In this document: positions 26,182-36,102 of the stretch, piece by piece | Layout of the letters: each line of letters begins with the position of its first letter | Position numbering within the stretch: position 1 is the first letter of the stretch | Assembly (NCBI RefSeq): GCF_002161555.1 | Contig: NZ_NFHZ01000003.1 | Location: 124,001 to 188,000, forward strand | DNA: 64,000 nucleotides | Direction of reading: 5' to 3' | Origin: Barnesiella sp. An55 | Lineage (GTDB): Bacteria > Bacteroidota > Bacteroidia > Bacteroidales > Barnesiellaceae | Made by a program: the position numbers and the translations under genes | Notes under the pieces: model-generated | What the model saw: the letters and a program-made list of their open reading frames with translations, nothing else | What the model was told of the DNA's origin: nothing | The model's database searches: none

Positions 26182-26907
26182 TTAGTCGAAGAGGGCCTTC
26201 AATATTTCGGGCGAGCGTAACTCGTCGATACCGGGCTGGTGCAGGCGGTAGTAGGTGAGTATGCGCTCGAGCACGACATTGCGTTCGCCCCGGTTGAAGC
26301 GGAAGTAGCGCAGGTTGTTGAAGTCCATGCGGGTGAGCTGGGCAAAAATCTCGGCCTCACGGGGGGCGAGCACATAGGCATGTAGGGGACGCGACGAGGT
26401 GAATATGCCGTTGAGCATGTCGAAAAAGTAGCCCGCGTGGTAACTCTCCATGTTGGGACTGAAGCCGAGGAAGCCGCACAGCTGCAGCAGGAAACAGAGG
26501 TGAAAATTGGCCTTCCCCTCGTCGATGAGGTTGAGCACCTGGATAGCCTGTGCGATGAAGGCAAAGAGCTGCGGGTTGGGCTCGGGCTCCTTGACGGTCT
26601 GCCCCAGCATCTCGGCCAGGAACAGCGTCTCGGCATTTTTCACGGGATCAGTATAAATGTTTTGCAGGGGGAGTGCGGTGCGGGCCTCGACAATCTTTTG
26701 AATATCGCGGGTGTTGCGGTAGTCGATATCGAGTTCCAGTATCGAGAAGGGCATGAACAGGGGGCGGTACATGCGAGCCTTCCGCCCGTTTCCCTGAGGC
26801 GAGAGAAAGGCCATGCGCCCGTGTTCACGGGTGTAGAGATGGGCCACCGCTACCTTGTCGTTATAGGGAATAATGTGCAGAACGATACCTAAAGTCTTCT
26901 CGAGCAT
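26182..26907 (-). CDS. recO: DNA repair protein RecO
   Basis: 241 residues from the ATG at 26907 (MLEKTLGIVLHIIPYNDK), which is where RecO proteins normally start; the longer frame upstream is not supported. The N-terminal OB fold (VAVAHLYTREHGRMAFLSPQG) and the helical C-terminal part (FLAEMLGQTVKEPEPNPQLFAFIAQAI, LCFLLQLCGFLGFSPNM) follow the family pattern. RecO loads RecA onto SSB-coated single-stranded DNA together with RecR. The four-cysteine zinc site found in some RecO proteins is not visible. It stands alone, divergent from the AraC gene and upstream of tRNA-Arg. Confidence 0.92.
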   Translation of the reverse strand: MLEKTLGIVLHIIPYNDKVAVAHLYTREHGRMAFLSPQGNGRKARMYRPLFMPFSILELDIDYRNTRDIQKIVEARTALPLQNIYTDPVKNAETLFLAEMLGQTVKEPEPNPQLFAFIAQAIQVLNLIDEGKANFHLCFLLQLCGFLGFSPNMESYHAGYFFDMLNGIFTSSRPLHAYVLAPREAEIFAQLTRMDFNNLRYFRFNRGERNVVLERILTYYRLHQPGIDELRSPEILKALFD

Positions 26908-26945
26908 AAGTGCATTTTGGTTTATTGCAAAAGTAGCTTTTTTTG

Positions 26946-26974
26946 AGCAAAATAGACGACCCGAATAGCAGGTT
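26946..26974 (+). promoter_or_regulatory. Candidate AraC operator upstream of the araC-type gene
   Basis: AGCAAAAT (26946-26953) and AGCAGGTT (26967-26974) are direct half-sites 21 bases apart, two helical turns. The first lies inside a 16-base sequence (26941-26956) repeated exactly at 27898-27913 before the SDR gene. A further AGCAAAGG lies at 27016-27023. Confidence 0.45.
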
Positions 26975-27042
26975 TTGACAACAGTTTTACAAGTGAAACG
27001 ATAAAAGAGCCTCACAGCAAAGGGGTCTCTGGAATAAGAGTT

Positions 27043-27050
27043 TATATTTG
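27043..27050 (+). promoter_or_regulatory. Promoter -7 element for the AraC regulator gene
   Basis: TATATTTG matches TAnnTTTG exactly, 24 bases before the ATG. No good -33 box is seen, as expected for a promoter that needs an activator. Confidence 0.4.
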
Positions 27051-27073
27051 TAATTGTAATGTAAAGGTAAGGT

Positions 27074-27895
27074 ATGGAACGGTTGGAAGTTTTTGATTGC
27101 TCGAATGTGCTTATTGCGAGTTATTTTACCGATAACCGGGGTTGTGCCCATGAAAACCGGGATCACACGCTCATCTATTTGTGCTCGGGTGAGCTGGAGA
27201 TCGAGGAGCGGGGCCGGCGTACCGTGCTGCATGCCGGTGATTGTGCTTTTATGCGGCGCGACAACCGCATGTGTTTGCAAAAGCGCATTGTAGGTGACGA
27301 GCCTTATCACTCGATCACCCTGAAATTTTCGAAGGCATTTCTCAGGGAGTTTTACCAGCAACGGCTCGACCCGAGGGAGATTCCCGATGAGAGTCGCCGA
27401 GAAAAAGTGGGCTTGTGGGTATTACCGCGCGACCGGGCCGACGTGCGCTCGTTGTTCGAGTCGGTAATTCCCTATTTCGAATCGGGGGAGAAACCCTCCG
27501 AGGAGATCCTGAAATTGAAAATGATCGAGGGCGTGTATGTGTTGCTACATACCGATAGCAGTCTTTATGCTACGTTGTTCGATTTTGTAGAGCCGTGGAA
27601 AATCGATATCCTCGATTATCTGAACGAAAACTATATGTTTGACCTTTCGCTGGGCGAGATTGCCAGCTATACAGGGCGCAGTTTGGCCACGTTCAAGCGC
27701 GATTTTGCCAAGGTGAGCGACCTTACTCCCCAGAAGTGGATTATCAGGCGGCGACTCGAGGCCGCCCATGAGATGATCAAGCGTGGCGGACATCTTCGTA
27801 TTACCGACGTCTGCTATGAAGTGGGCTTCAAAAATCTGGCCCATTTCTCCCGGGCCTACAAAGAGGTGTATGGTGTTCCTCCATCGTCGAAATGA
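27074..27895 (+). CDS. AraC-family transcriptional regulator with cupin N-terminus
   Basis: 273 residues. The N-terminal 110 or so residues form a cupin-like ligand domain (HTLIYLCSGELEIEERGRRTVLHAGDCAFMRRD). The C-terminal 100 carry the two helix-turn-helix motifs of AraC (FDLSLGEIASYTGRSLATFKRDFAKV and ITDVCYEVGFKNLAHFSRAYKEVYG). The same 16-base sequence lies upstream of this gene and of the SDR gene that follows it, and pairs of half-sites are spaced as AraC dimers require. It therefore probably activates itself and the dehydrogenase gene. Inducer unknown; a small aldehyde, ketone or sugar is plausible given the targets. Confidence 0.92.
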   Translation: MERLEVFDCSNVLIASYFTDNRGCAHENRDHTLIYLCSGELEIEERGRRTVLHAGDCAFMRRDNRMCLQKRIVGDEPYHSITLKFSKAFLREFYQQRLDPREIPDESRREKVGLWVLPRDRADVRSLFESVIPYFESGEKPSEEILKLKMIEGVYVLLHTDSSLYATLFDFVEPWKIDILDYLNENYMFDLSLGEIASYTGRSLATFKRDFAKVSDLTPQKWIIRRRLEAAHEMIKRGGHLRITDVCYEVGFKNLAHFSRAYKEVYGVPPSSK

Positions 27896-27902
27896 GCTTT
27901 TG

Positions 27903-27932
27903 AGCAAAATAGATTGAGTCCTGCAGCAAATT
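27903..27932 (+). promoter_or_regulatory. Candidate AraC operator upstream of the SDR gene
   Basis: AGCAAAAT (27903-27910) and AGCAAATT (27925-27932) are direct half-sites 22 bases apart. The second overlaps the -33 TTG of the SDR promoter, the usual position for a class II activator site. Confidence 0.5.
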
Positions 27933-27959
27933 GGTTACAGGGCTCGATTTTTATCTTTG
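27931..27959 (+). promoter_or_regulatory. Promoter for the SDR gene
   Basis: TTG (27931-27933), 18 bases, TATCTTTG (27952-27959); the ATG is 24 bases further on. Confidence 0.55.
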
Positions 27960-27982
27960 CATAAAACCAAATCAAGTTTGTT

Positions 27983-28735
27983 ATGGAAACAATGCAAGGA
28001 AAAGTAGCACTGGTTACCGGGGCGGCTGCCGGTATAGGGTTGGCTTGTGCCGAGGCTTTCGCTCAAGCAGGAGCAACAGTGGTTATGGCCGATATTCATG
28101 AGCCTGTGGCACAAGCAGCCAAACTGGTACAGGAGGGATATGCTGCAGTGCCCTACTGTTGCGATGTCTCTGATACGAAGGCGGTAGAGACGATGATCGA
28201 TTGGATTGTAGCGACCTTTGGGAGATTGGACGCCGCACATAATAATGCGGGCATACAGACCCCGCAACGTCCTATGGCCGAAATTACCGACGAGGAGTTT
28301 GATCGCACGGTTGCAGTCGATTTGAAGGGCGTGTGGAACTGCATGCGTTATGAAATACGCCAGATGCTCAAGCAAGGAGGTGGTGCCATTGTCAACACTT
28401 CGTCGCAGGGCGGGGTGACGGGCTTCCCGGGCCAGGCTGCTTATATTGCCTGCAAGCACGCGGTGATAGGCCTCACCCGTACGGCTGCTATTGACTATGC
28501 CGCCCAGGGGATACGCATCAATACCGTGTGCCCGGGGGTAATCAGAACCCCCATGGCCGACGAGTTGTTGCGGCGGAATCCGGCGTTGGAGCAAGAACTG
28601 GTGCGTGATATCCCGGCCGGTCGCATGGGTCGCCCCGACGAGATTGCCCACGCTGTGCTGTGGCTTTGCTCGGCCGATGCCAGTTTTGTCGATGGTCACG
28701 CTTTGTTGGTCGATGGTGCATTTTCGATTCATTAA
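27983..28735 (+). CDS. Short-chain dehydrogenase/reductase (classical SDR)
   Basis: 250 residues, the standard length for a classical SDR. NAD(P) is bound by TGAAAGIG (residues about 13-20); an acidic residue after the second strand (MADIHE) favours NAD. The structural NNAG motif and the catalytic Ser-Tyr-Lys (NTSSQ ... YIACK) are complete, and the PG motif (VCPGVIRTPM) and C-terminal DGHALLVDG are normal. It oxidises or reduces a secondary alcohol or ketone of unknown identity. The gene follows the AraC regulator and precedes an aldo/keto reductase remnant, with which it is probably co-transcribed. Confidence 0.92.
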   Translation: METMQGKVALVTGAAAGIGLACAEAFAQAGATVVMADIHEPVAQAAKLVQEGYAAVPYCCDVSDTKAVETMIDWIVATFGRLDAAHNNAGIQTPQRPMAEITDEEFDRTVAVDLKGVWNCMRYEIRQMLKQGGGAIVNTSSQGGVTGFPGQAAYIACKHAVIGLTRTAAIDYAAQGIRINTVCPGVIRTPMADELLRRNPALEQELVRDIPAGRMGRPDEIAHAVLWLCSADASFVDGHALLVDGAFSIH

Positions 28736-28752
28736 ATGAGAGAGGCAGTTGT

Positions 28753-29349
28753 ATGAAAAGCGAGAATCGAAAAGAGAATATGGGGCGCCGCCATTTTTTT
28801 AAACAAATGGCGGCGGTTGGTGCGGCGCTGGCATTGCCATCGGGGGTAGTACATGCCTTTCCTGGAGAGTCGTCGGGAGATAATTCGTTGACCAATAGTT
28901 CTTCCGAATGCAGCCACACCTCTGTTTTGGCTCGTCGCGAGCTGGGCATTGGGTTTGTGCCATACAGCCCTCTGAACCGAGGTTTCTTGGGCGGTTGTAT
29001 CAATGAATATACCCGGTTTGATGCAAGTAATGACAACCGACCTACGTTACCCCGTTTTCAGCCTGGTGCCATCAGGTCCAATACGCGCATAGTGAATGTA
29101 TTGCAAGAGTTTGGCCGCACTTGGGGAATGACCTCGGCCCAAGTGGCACTGGGATGGCTGCTGCAAAAAGCTCCGTGGATAGTTCCTATTCCTGGTACGA
29201 CAAAGATGTCGCATCTGGAAGAGAACTTGCGGACCCTGGCATTTGAGGTGTCGGCTGCCGATTGGCAAGCCCTCGAGACAGCCGTAGCGGCCATACCCGT
29301 TGTGGGCGCTCGTTACAATGCCGAGCAACAGCGACAGGTAGGATTTTAA
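28753..29349 (+). pseudogene. Aldo/keto reductase remnant with intact Tat leader (internal deletion)
   Basis: 198 residues from the ATG at 28753. The N-terminus is a twin-arginine leader (MGRRHFFKQMAAVGAALALPSG). After only about 25 residues the sequence jumps into the C-terminal part of an aldo/keto reductase (ARRELGIGFVPYSPLNRGFLGG ... AQVALGWLLQKAPWIVPIPGTTKMSHLEEN). The first half of the barrel, with the catalytic Asp, Tyr, Lys and His, is missing. Full-length relatives are about 330-380 residues. The frame is still open, so this is an in-frame internal deletion of roughly 150-190 codons; the product cannot be a working reductase. It starts 17 bases after the SDR stop. Confidence 0.75.
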
Positions 29350-29490
29350 TGTCGGGAAACGGGTGCTTGCGAGTGAGCGGGGACTCGTTTTTGATAAAAA
29401 CGACTTCGGCTTCCTTGTGATTGAGGTGAGCAGTCTGGAGGGTTAAGAGGGGCTCAAACCGAGGTAAATAAAAGATTTTTAGGGAAAAAT

Positions 29491-29521
29491 TTTGCCAATT
29501 CAAAAAACCGCTCTATATTTG
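29491..29521 (+). promoter_or_regulatory. Promoter for tRNA-Glu/rpsT
   Basis: TTTG (29491-29494), 19 bases, TATATTTG (29514-29521). Both boxes and the spacing fit the consensus exactly; the best promoter in the window. Confidence 0.75.
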
Positions 29522-29539
29522 CACTCGCATTTGGAAAGG

Positions 29540-29572
29540 GCGCCTTACTTTTTATATCTAAGGCGCATTTTT
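29540..29572 (+). terminator. Terminator-like hairpin in the leader of tRNA-Glu
   Basis: GCGCCTTA (29540-29547) and TAAGGCGC (29559-29566) form a perfect 8-bp stem followed by ATTTTTAT, between the promoter and the first tRNA. It could be an attenuator, an RNase processing site or a leftover terminator. Confidence 0.5.
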
Positions 29573-29578
29573 ATCAAG

Positions 29579-29650
29579 GGCCCATTCGTCTATCGGCTAG
29601 GACGCAAGATTTTCATTCTTGAAAGAGGAGTTCGATTCTCCTATGGGCTA
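29579..29650 (+). tRNA. tRNA-Glu (TTC anticodon), copy 1
   Basis: 72 bases with a full cloverleaf: acceptor GGCCCAT pairs with ATGGGCT (one G-U), the anticodon arm is CAAGA-TTTTCAT-TCTTG with anticodon TTC, and the T arm is AGGAG-TTCGATT-CTCCT. CCA is not encoded. It lies 36 bases upstream of rpsT and is identical to the copy behind rpsT. Confidence 0.95.
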
Positions 29651-29686
29651 CGAATATAAAAATAAAATAATTAGGAGACTATTGAG

Positions 29687-29938
29687 ATGGCAAATCATAA
29701 ATCGTCGGAAAAAAGAATTAGACAAACACAAGTGAGAAATTTGCGTAACCGTTACTACGCAAAAACTGCTCGTAACGCCGTTCGTAAATTGCGCGCTACT
29801 ACTGTAAAAGAAGAGGCCGCCGCTTTGTATGTAAAAGTGAGCTCGATGTTGGACAAGCTGGCTAAGAAGAATGTAATTCACAAAAACAAAGCCGCTAACC
29901 TGAAATCGAAACTGGCTCTCCACGTCAACAAATTGTAA
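29687..29938 (+). CDS. rpsT: 30S ribosomal protein S20
   Basis: 83 residues, highly basic, with the S20 hallmark start [15 protein letters not shown] and helix [16 protein letters not shown]. It binds 16S rRNA in the body of the small subunit and is needed early in assembly. AGGAGAC lies 8-14 bases before the ATG, a better Shine-Dalgarno than most genes here. The gene is sandwiched between two identical tRNA-Glu genes with a single promoter before and a single terminator after, so all three are probably one transcript. Confidence 0.97.
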   Translation: MANHKSSEKRIRQTQVRNLRNRYYAKTARNAVRKLRATTVKEEAAALYVKVSSMLDKLAKKNVIHKNKAANLKSKLALHVNKL

Positions 29939-29997
29939 TTTTGTAGAGATTGAAGTATCGGCAGGGAGGGAGAAACCTTTCCGCCGGTCATAGGTAT

Positions 29998-30069
29998 GGC
30001 CCATTCGTCTATCGGCTAGGACGCAAGATTTTCATTCTTGAAAGAGGAGTTCGATTCTCCTATGGGCTA
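29998..30069 (+). tRNA. tRNA-Glu (TTC anticodon), copy 2
   Basis: Identical base for base to the copy at 29579-29650. It follows rpsT by 59 bases and is followed directly by a rho-independent terminator. No separate promoter is visible in the rpsT-tRNA gap, so it is probably cut from the tRNA-rpsT-tRNA transcript. Confidence 0.95.
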
Positions 30070-30073
30070 CTCG

Positions 30074-30110
30074 AGAGTGCGACAGAAGTATCTGCCGCAC
30101 TCTTTTTTTT
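30074..30110 (+). terminator. Terminator after tRNA-Glu copy 2
   Basis: AGAGTGCG (30074-30081) pairs exactly with CGCACTCT (30096-30103), followed by eight T residues. Confidence 0.8.
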
Positions 30111-30211
30111 GTGTGTATGGGGATAGGCTTCGTTAAATTTTGAGGCACAGGGCTTTATAGCTGGAGAGATACGTTGTTTTATTTTTTTTACTTATAGCGG
30201 GGCATTTTTTC

Positions 30212-30241
30212 TTTGTTTTAATAAAAAATTATCTATTTTTG
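30212..30241 (+). promoter_or_regulatory. Promoter for the DUF4234 gene
   Basis: TTTG (30212-30215), 18 bases, TATTTTTG (30234-30241). Confidence 0.5.
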
Positions 30242-30427
30242 CACAGTGTAATAGTGCTTGTTGCTGTTGCCATTGTATAAATAAAAATCTGTTATAGTAG
30301 GGACTGATTGAATTCTTAGCATTATAATTAATCACAAAACATGCAGAGCCATAACTGTCTAAAAGGGGACAAGACACTCGCGAAGTCGAAAGAGCGGGAT
30401 TTAAATTCTTTTTTTTATTAATCTAAT

Positions 30428-30832
30428 ATGGAAAGATTAACAACAAATCGTGGATTTTGGTTGACATTATTATTGTCGATCGTTACGTTGGGATTTTATC
30501 AATGGTATTTAATTTATGCCTTTGCACGCGAGACCAACATCGTATGTAAAGAGGACGGGAAGAAAACCTCGGGCTTGATCGTTTATCTGTTACTGACAAT
30601 TATTACGTTCGGTATTTATGGAATCGTGTGGTGGTGTATGTGGATAAACCGTTGTAACGGTTATTTGGCCAGACACGGTAAACCCGAAGGGCTGCAAATG
30701 TCAACCTATTTGCTTACGATATTCCTGTTGGGATGGATCACTTTTGGTATTATGCATTTGGTAGTATTTTGCAAACAATTGTATTTGCAGAATGCCGTGA
30801 ACCAAACTTACAATGAGTTGAATAACTTGTAA
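30428..30832 (+). CDS. DUF4234 membrane protein
   Basis: 134 residues with three or four predicted transmembrane helices (GFWLTLLLSIVTLGFYQWYLIYAF, LIVYLLLTIITFGIYGIVWWCMWI, LLTIFLLGWITFGIMHLVVFCKQL). The TLGFYQWYLIY and TFGIYGIVWW segments are the repeated signature of DUF4234, a family of small bacterial membrane proteins without known function. The gene stands alone with its own promoter, a long leader and a 24-bp perfect terminator stem. Confidence 0.82.
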   Translation: MERLTTNRGFWLTLLLSIVTLGFYQWYLIYAFARETNIVCKEDGKKTSGLIVYLLLTIITFGIYGIVWWCMWINRCNGYLARHGKPEGLQMSTYLLTIFLLGWITFGIMHLVVFCKQLYLQNAVNQTYNELNNL

Positions 30833-30843
30833 TATTGAAACGA

Positions 30844-30895
30844 AAAAAGTAAGAGAGCCAAAGAAACCCATGTTTCTTTGGCTCTCTTACTTTTT
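30844..30895. terminator. Terminator after the DUF4234 gene
   Basis: A perfect 24-bp stem (30844-30867 with 30872-30895) around a 4-base loop, A-run on the left and T-run on the right. It is strong enough to stop transcription from either side. Confidence 0.88.
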
Positions 30896-31040
30896 ATGAA
30901 AGACTGTTGGGAGCCTTTATCTGTTGGGCATGTTTGGAGAAAAATGAGGGGAGAGTAGAGAATGTAGCTTTTGAGACGAAAGCAAGCCGTTATGGGTGTG
31001 ATTTCTTGACCCGATATTTCGCTGTTCCAACTTTTTTGCG

Positions 31041-31048
31041 TATTTTTG
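31041..31048 (+). promoter_or_regulatory. Promoter -7 element for gyrB
   Basis: TATTTTTG matches TAnnTTTG; the -33 region is weak. Leader about 110 bases. Confidence 0.4.
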
Positions 31049-31087
31049 TTTGTTCATGGAGAAACGGCTTTTGAGGCCGGTCTCTGA

Positions 31088-33121
<2,034 letters not shown>

Positions 33122-33142
33122 TCGAAGAAATCACGATACAAG

Positions 33143-33167
33143 TCAGCCCGGTATTCTATCGGGCTGA
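33143..33167 (+). terminator. Weak terminator after gyrB
   Basis: TCAGCCCG (33143-33150) pairs with CGGGCTGA (33160-33167); the T-run behind it is short and interrupted. Confidence 0.45.
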
Positions 33168-33261
33168 TTCTGTTTATATAGATAGAAAATTGAAGGTCCG
33201 GGAAGCAGGAGCGGTGCCGTGACAATCGCACCTGCCGGGACCACAAGCAAAGAGAATCGTT

Positions 33262-33531
33262 ATGGAACGGAAAGCATTGAACAGTCTCGGCTACATGGAA
33301 CTGATAGCCTTCTTCATCTTCGTGCTGTTTTTGGTTGGAGTCTATTTCCACCAGGAGTGGTTGCAAATACTCACGGCCGTATGTTTTATACTTCCCGTAG
33401 CCGGCATATTGCGCTATCCCGGTCGCTGCAAGGCTTCGGGCGAGTCGTTTGTCAAGGCCCGTTTTGCCTGGTCGCTCATCACCTTGTTCCTCTATCTGGG
33501 TATGGGTTGCGGGCTGCTGGTACTCTTCTGA
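33262..33531 (+). CDS. Small hydrophobic membrane protein
   Basis: 89 residues. Three hydrophobic stretches (LIAFFIFVLFLVGVYFH, WLQILTAVCFILPVAGIL, FAWSLITLFLYLGMGCGLLVLF) suggest a three-helix inner-membrane protein. An AAAGAGAA stretch lies about 9 bases before the ATG. The composition and third-base usage match its neighbours, and no other frame competes, so it is probably real. I do not recognise a family. It sits between gyrB and rnr. Confidence 0.6.
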   Translation: MERKALNSLGYMELIAFFIFVLFLVGVYFHQEWLQILTAVCFILPVAGILRYPGRCKASGESFVKARFAWSLITLFLYLGMGCGLLVLF

Positions 33532-33657
33532 TTGTTGTCGGGTCAACCCGATTTGCTGCATTCTTGCTTCGCGCCAAACCGGCGGTGGAGGGTTGTGAGA
33601 CCGTGTCGATAAATTCTCTTATAACGGCCGGGAGGCCCGAAAGAGCGCGCTTTTTTA

Positions 33658-33688
33658 TTTGTTTATGCCGAACTTTTCTTTATCTTTG
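33658..33688 (+). promoter_or_regulatory. Promoter for rnr
   Basis: TTTG (33658-33661), 19 bases, TATCTTTG (33681-33688). Both boxes perfect; leader about 90 bases. Confidence 0.65.
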
Positions 33689-33787
33689 TAGTAGAAGACA
33701 GGATGCGGATCGGCATGGTCAAAGTGGGAAGTTTCGTTTCCTTTTTCCTTTGCACTCGCCTTTCTGTATCTACTAAACCCCTGGATC

Positions 33788-35929
33788 ATGAAACAAACGA
33801 AGAAAAAAGATTCCAAGCGAATCAAGAAAGAAGACATGTTGGCCTTGATGGTCGATTTCTTCAATCAAGACAGGAAGCGAGCCTTTAACTACAAACAGGT
33901 CGCTCATGGGGTTGGGGCCAAGACCACGCCCCAGAAACAGATGGTGTTCCAGTTGCTTGAAGGCATGGCGGAGCAGAATTTCCTTATCGAAGTCTCGCCC
34001 GGCAAATACAAAGCCAACAGCCGGGGTACCGAAGTGGTAGGACGGTTTGAACGTCGCTCGAATGGCAAGAACCATGTGATTACCGACGACGAAGAATCCA
34101 TTTTCATTGCCGAGCGCAACTCGATGCATGCCATGGATGGCGACCGGGTGCGTGTGCTGGTCTATGCCAAGCGCAAGGGCCACGATGCCGAGGGCGAGGT
34201 GGTCGAGATTATCGAGAAGAATCCCCAGACTTTTGTGGGTACGCTCGAGGTGCAGAAACATTTTGCCTTCCTGCTCACCGACAACAAGATACTGGCCAAC
34301 GATATATTCATCCCCAAAAATGCGCTCAAGGGGGGGAAGACCGGCGACAAGGCGGTGGTGCGTATTACCGAGTGGCCCGACCGCGCCCGCAATCCCTATG
34401 GCGAGGTTATCGACATTCTGGGTCCGGCCGGTGAGAACAACACCGAGATTCATGCCATCCTGGCCGAGTTCGGGTTGCCCTATCACTACCCCGAGGCTGT
34501 CGAGAAAGCGGCCAACAAGATACCCGATACCATTTCGCCTCAGGAGATTGCCGCCCGCGAGGATTTCAGAGATGTAACCACCTTTACCATCGACCCCAAG
34601 GATGCCAAGGACTTCGACGATGCCCTGTCGATACGACGTCTCAAGAACGGCAACTGGGAGGTGGGCGTGCACATTGCCGATGTGAGCTACTATGTGAAAC
34701 CCGGCAGTATCATCGACAAAGAGGCCGAGCATCGCGGTACGTCGGTCTATCTGGTCGATCGGGTTGTGCCCATGCTGCCCGAGCGGTTGTGCAACGACGT
34801 CTGCTCGCTGCGCCCCGATGAAGAGAAACTTACCTTCTCGTGCATCTTTGAACTGAACGACGAGGCCGAGGTGCAGAAGTCGCACATTGCCCGCACCGTG
34901 ATACGGTCGAACCGTCGCTATGCCTATGAAGAGGCTCAAGCGATTATCGAGACCGGCGAGGGCGATTTCAAGGACGAGATACTCACACTCAACGACCTGG
35001 CTCAGAAGTTGCGCAAGCGGCGCTTTGAGCATGGCTCCATCAACTTCGACCGGCACGAAGTCAAGTTCGATATCGACGAGAACGGCAAGCCCATAGGGGT
35101 CTATTTCAAAGTATCGAAAGAGGCCAACAAGCTCATCGAAGAGTTCATGTTGCTGGCCAACCGCACGGTAGCCGAGTTTATAGGCAAGCCCAAGGATGGG
35201 CGCAAACCCAAAGCCTTTGTTTATCGGGTACACGACTTGCCCGACCCCGACAAGATGTCGTCGTTTGCCGCCTTCATCACCCGGTTTGGTTACAAAATCA
35301 AGACCGAGGGAAGCAAGAGCGACCTGTCGAAAGGCATCAACAGCCTCTTGGCCAAGGTACAGGGCCGCCCCGAAGAGAATCTGGTCGAGACCATTGCCAT
35401 ACGAGCCATGGCCAAAGCCATCTACACGACGGTAAACATTGGCCACTACGGACTGGCCTTTGACTATTATACACACTTTACCTCACCCATACGGCGCTAT
35501 CCCGACCTGATGGTACATCGTCTGCTCGAGCGTTATATGGCCGGCGGCCGCAGCGTGAACGCACAGGCTCTGGAGGAGGAGTGCGAACACGCCTCCGATA
35601 TGGAGCAACTGGCAGCCAATGCCGAGCGTGCCTCGATCAAGTACAAGCAGGTCGAGTATATGAGCGAGCGGTTGGGACAGGAGTACGATGGCGTCATCTC
35701 GGGCATCACCGAGTGGGGCTTGTATGTCGAAATCAACGAGAACAAGTGCGAGGGCCTCGTGCCCATACGCGATCTCGAGGACGACTACTACGAGTTCGAC
35801 GAGAAAAACTATTGCCTCATGGGCCGCCGTACCCACCGTATCTATCGGTTGGGCGATCCCATCCGCATCAAGGTGGCCCGGGCCAATCTCGAGCGCAAGC
35901 AGCTCGACTTTGCATTGGCCGAGGCATAG
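33788..35929 (+). CDS. rnr: Ribonuclease R (RNB-family 3'-5' exoribonuclease)
   Basis: 713 residues. After a basic N-terminus come a winged-helix region, cold-shock-type RNA-binding domains ([19 protein letters not shown]) and the RNB catalytic domain ([17 protein letters not shown] with its clustered aspartates, [28 protein letters not shown]). A C-terminal S1 domain ends the protein ([19 protein letters not shown]). It degrades structured RNA from the 3' end and takes part in rRNA quality control. All catalytic aspartates are visible. Own promoter and terminator. Confidence 0.95.
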   Translation: MKQTKKKDSKRIKKEDMLALMVDFFNQDRKRAFNYKQVAHGVGAKTTPQKQMVFQLLEGMAEQNFLIEVSPGKYKANSRGTEVVGRFERRSNGKNHVITDDEESIFIAERNSMHAMDGDRVRVLVYAKRKGHDAEGEVVEIIEKNPQTFVGTLEVQKHFAFLLTDNKILANDIFIPKNALKGGKTGDKAVVRITEWPDRARNPYGEVIDILGPAGENNTEIHAILAEFGLPYHYPEAVEKAANKIPDTISPQEIAAREDFRDVTTFTIDPKDAKDFDDALSIRRLKNGNWEVGVHIADVSYYVKPGSIIDKEAEHRGTSVYLVDRVVPMLPERLCNDVCSLRPDEEKLTFSCIFELNDEAEVQKSHIARTVIRSNRRYAYEEAQAIIETGEGDFKDEILTLNDLAQKLRKRRFEHGSINFDRHEVKFDIDENGKPIGVYFKVSKEANKLIEEFMLLANRTVAEFIGKPKDGRKPKAFVYRVHDLPDPDKMSSFAAFITRFGYKIKTEGSKSDLSKGINSLLAKVQGRPEENLVETIAIRAMAKAIYTTVNIGHYGLAFDYYTHFTSPIRRYPDLMVHRLLERYMAGGRSVNAQALEEECEHASDMEQLAANAERASIKYKQVEYMSERLGQEYDGVISGITEWGLYVEINENKCEGLVPIRDLEDDYYEFDEKNYCLMGRRTHRIYRLGDPIRIKVARANLERKQLDFALAEA

Positions 35930-35956
35930 CCCCGATTGTATTGCGAAAGAAATTCG

Positions 35957-36000
35957 ACGGAGTCGGGCAGGGTGCAGAACCCCTGTCGGGCTCCGTTTTA
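35957..36000 (+). terminator. Terminator after rnr
   Basis: ACGGAG (35957-35962) pairs with CTCCGT (35991-35996), with further pairing inside (GGCAGGG with CCCTGTC), followed by TTTTA. Confidence 0.65.
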
Positions 36001-36056
36001 TTTCTTAAAAAGGTCGTAAAAAGGAAGTTATTCTTTTTTTACTCTTTTTTTAGCGT

Positions 36057-36064
36057 TATCTTTG
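36057..36064 (+). promoter_or_regulatory. Promoter -7 element for the topoisomerase IV B gene
   Basis: TATCTTTG matches TAnnTTTG exactly, 38 bases before the ATG. No TTTG at the -33 distance. Confidence 0.4.
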
Positions 36065-36102
36065 TAAAGGAAGCCGATATAGATTCGGCCGAAGAGAATC
36101 TT

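Larger units (their letters stand above)
30070..30427. other. Intergenic region before the DUF4234 gene
   Basis: 358 bases. It contains the tRNA-Glu terminator (30074-30110), a promoter (30212-30241) and then a leader of about 180 bases before the next ATG. The leader has no reading frame or recognisable riboswitch; its length is unusual for a small membrane protein gene. Confidence 0.5.

Noticed and set aside
26055-30069. tRNA genes as attachment sites of an integrated element
   Set aside because: No integrase and no partial 3'-end tRNA repeat was found. The duplicate tRNA-Glu is complete in both copies and flanks only rpsT.
35581-36102. In-frame upstream extension of the topoisomerase IV B gene by 174 codons
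   Set aside because: It overlaps the end of rnr in another frame and crosses the rnr terminator and the new promoter; the family start is at 36103.
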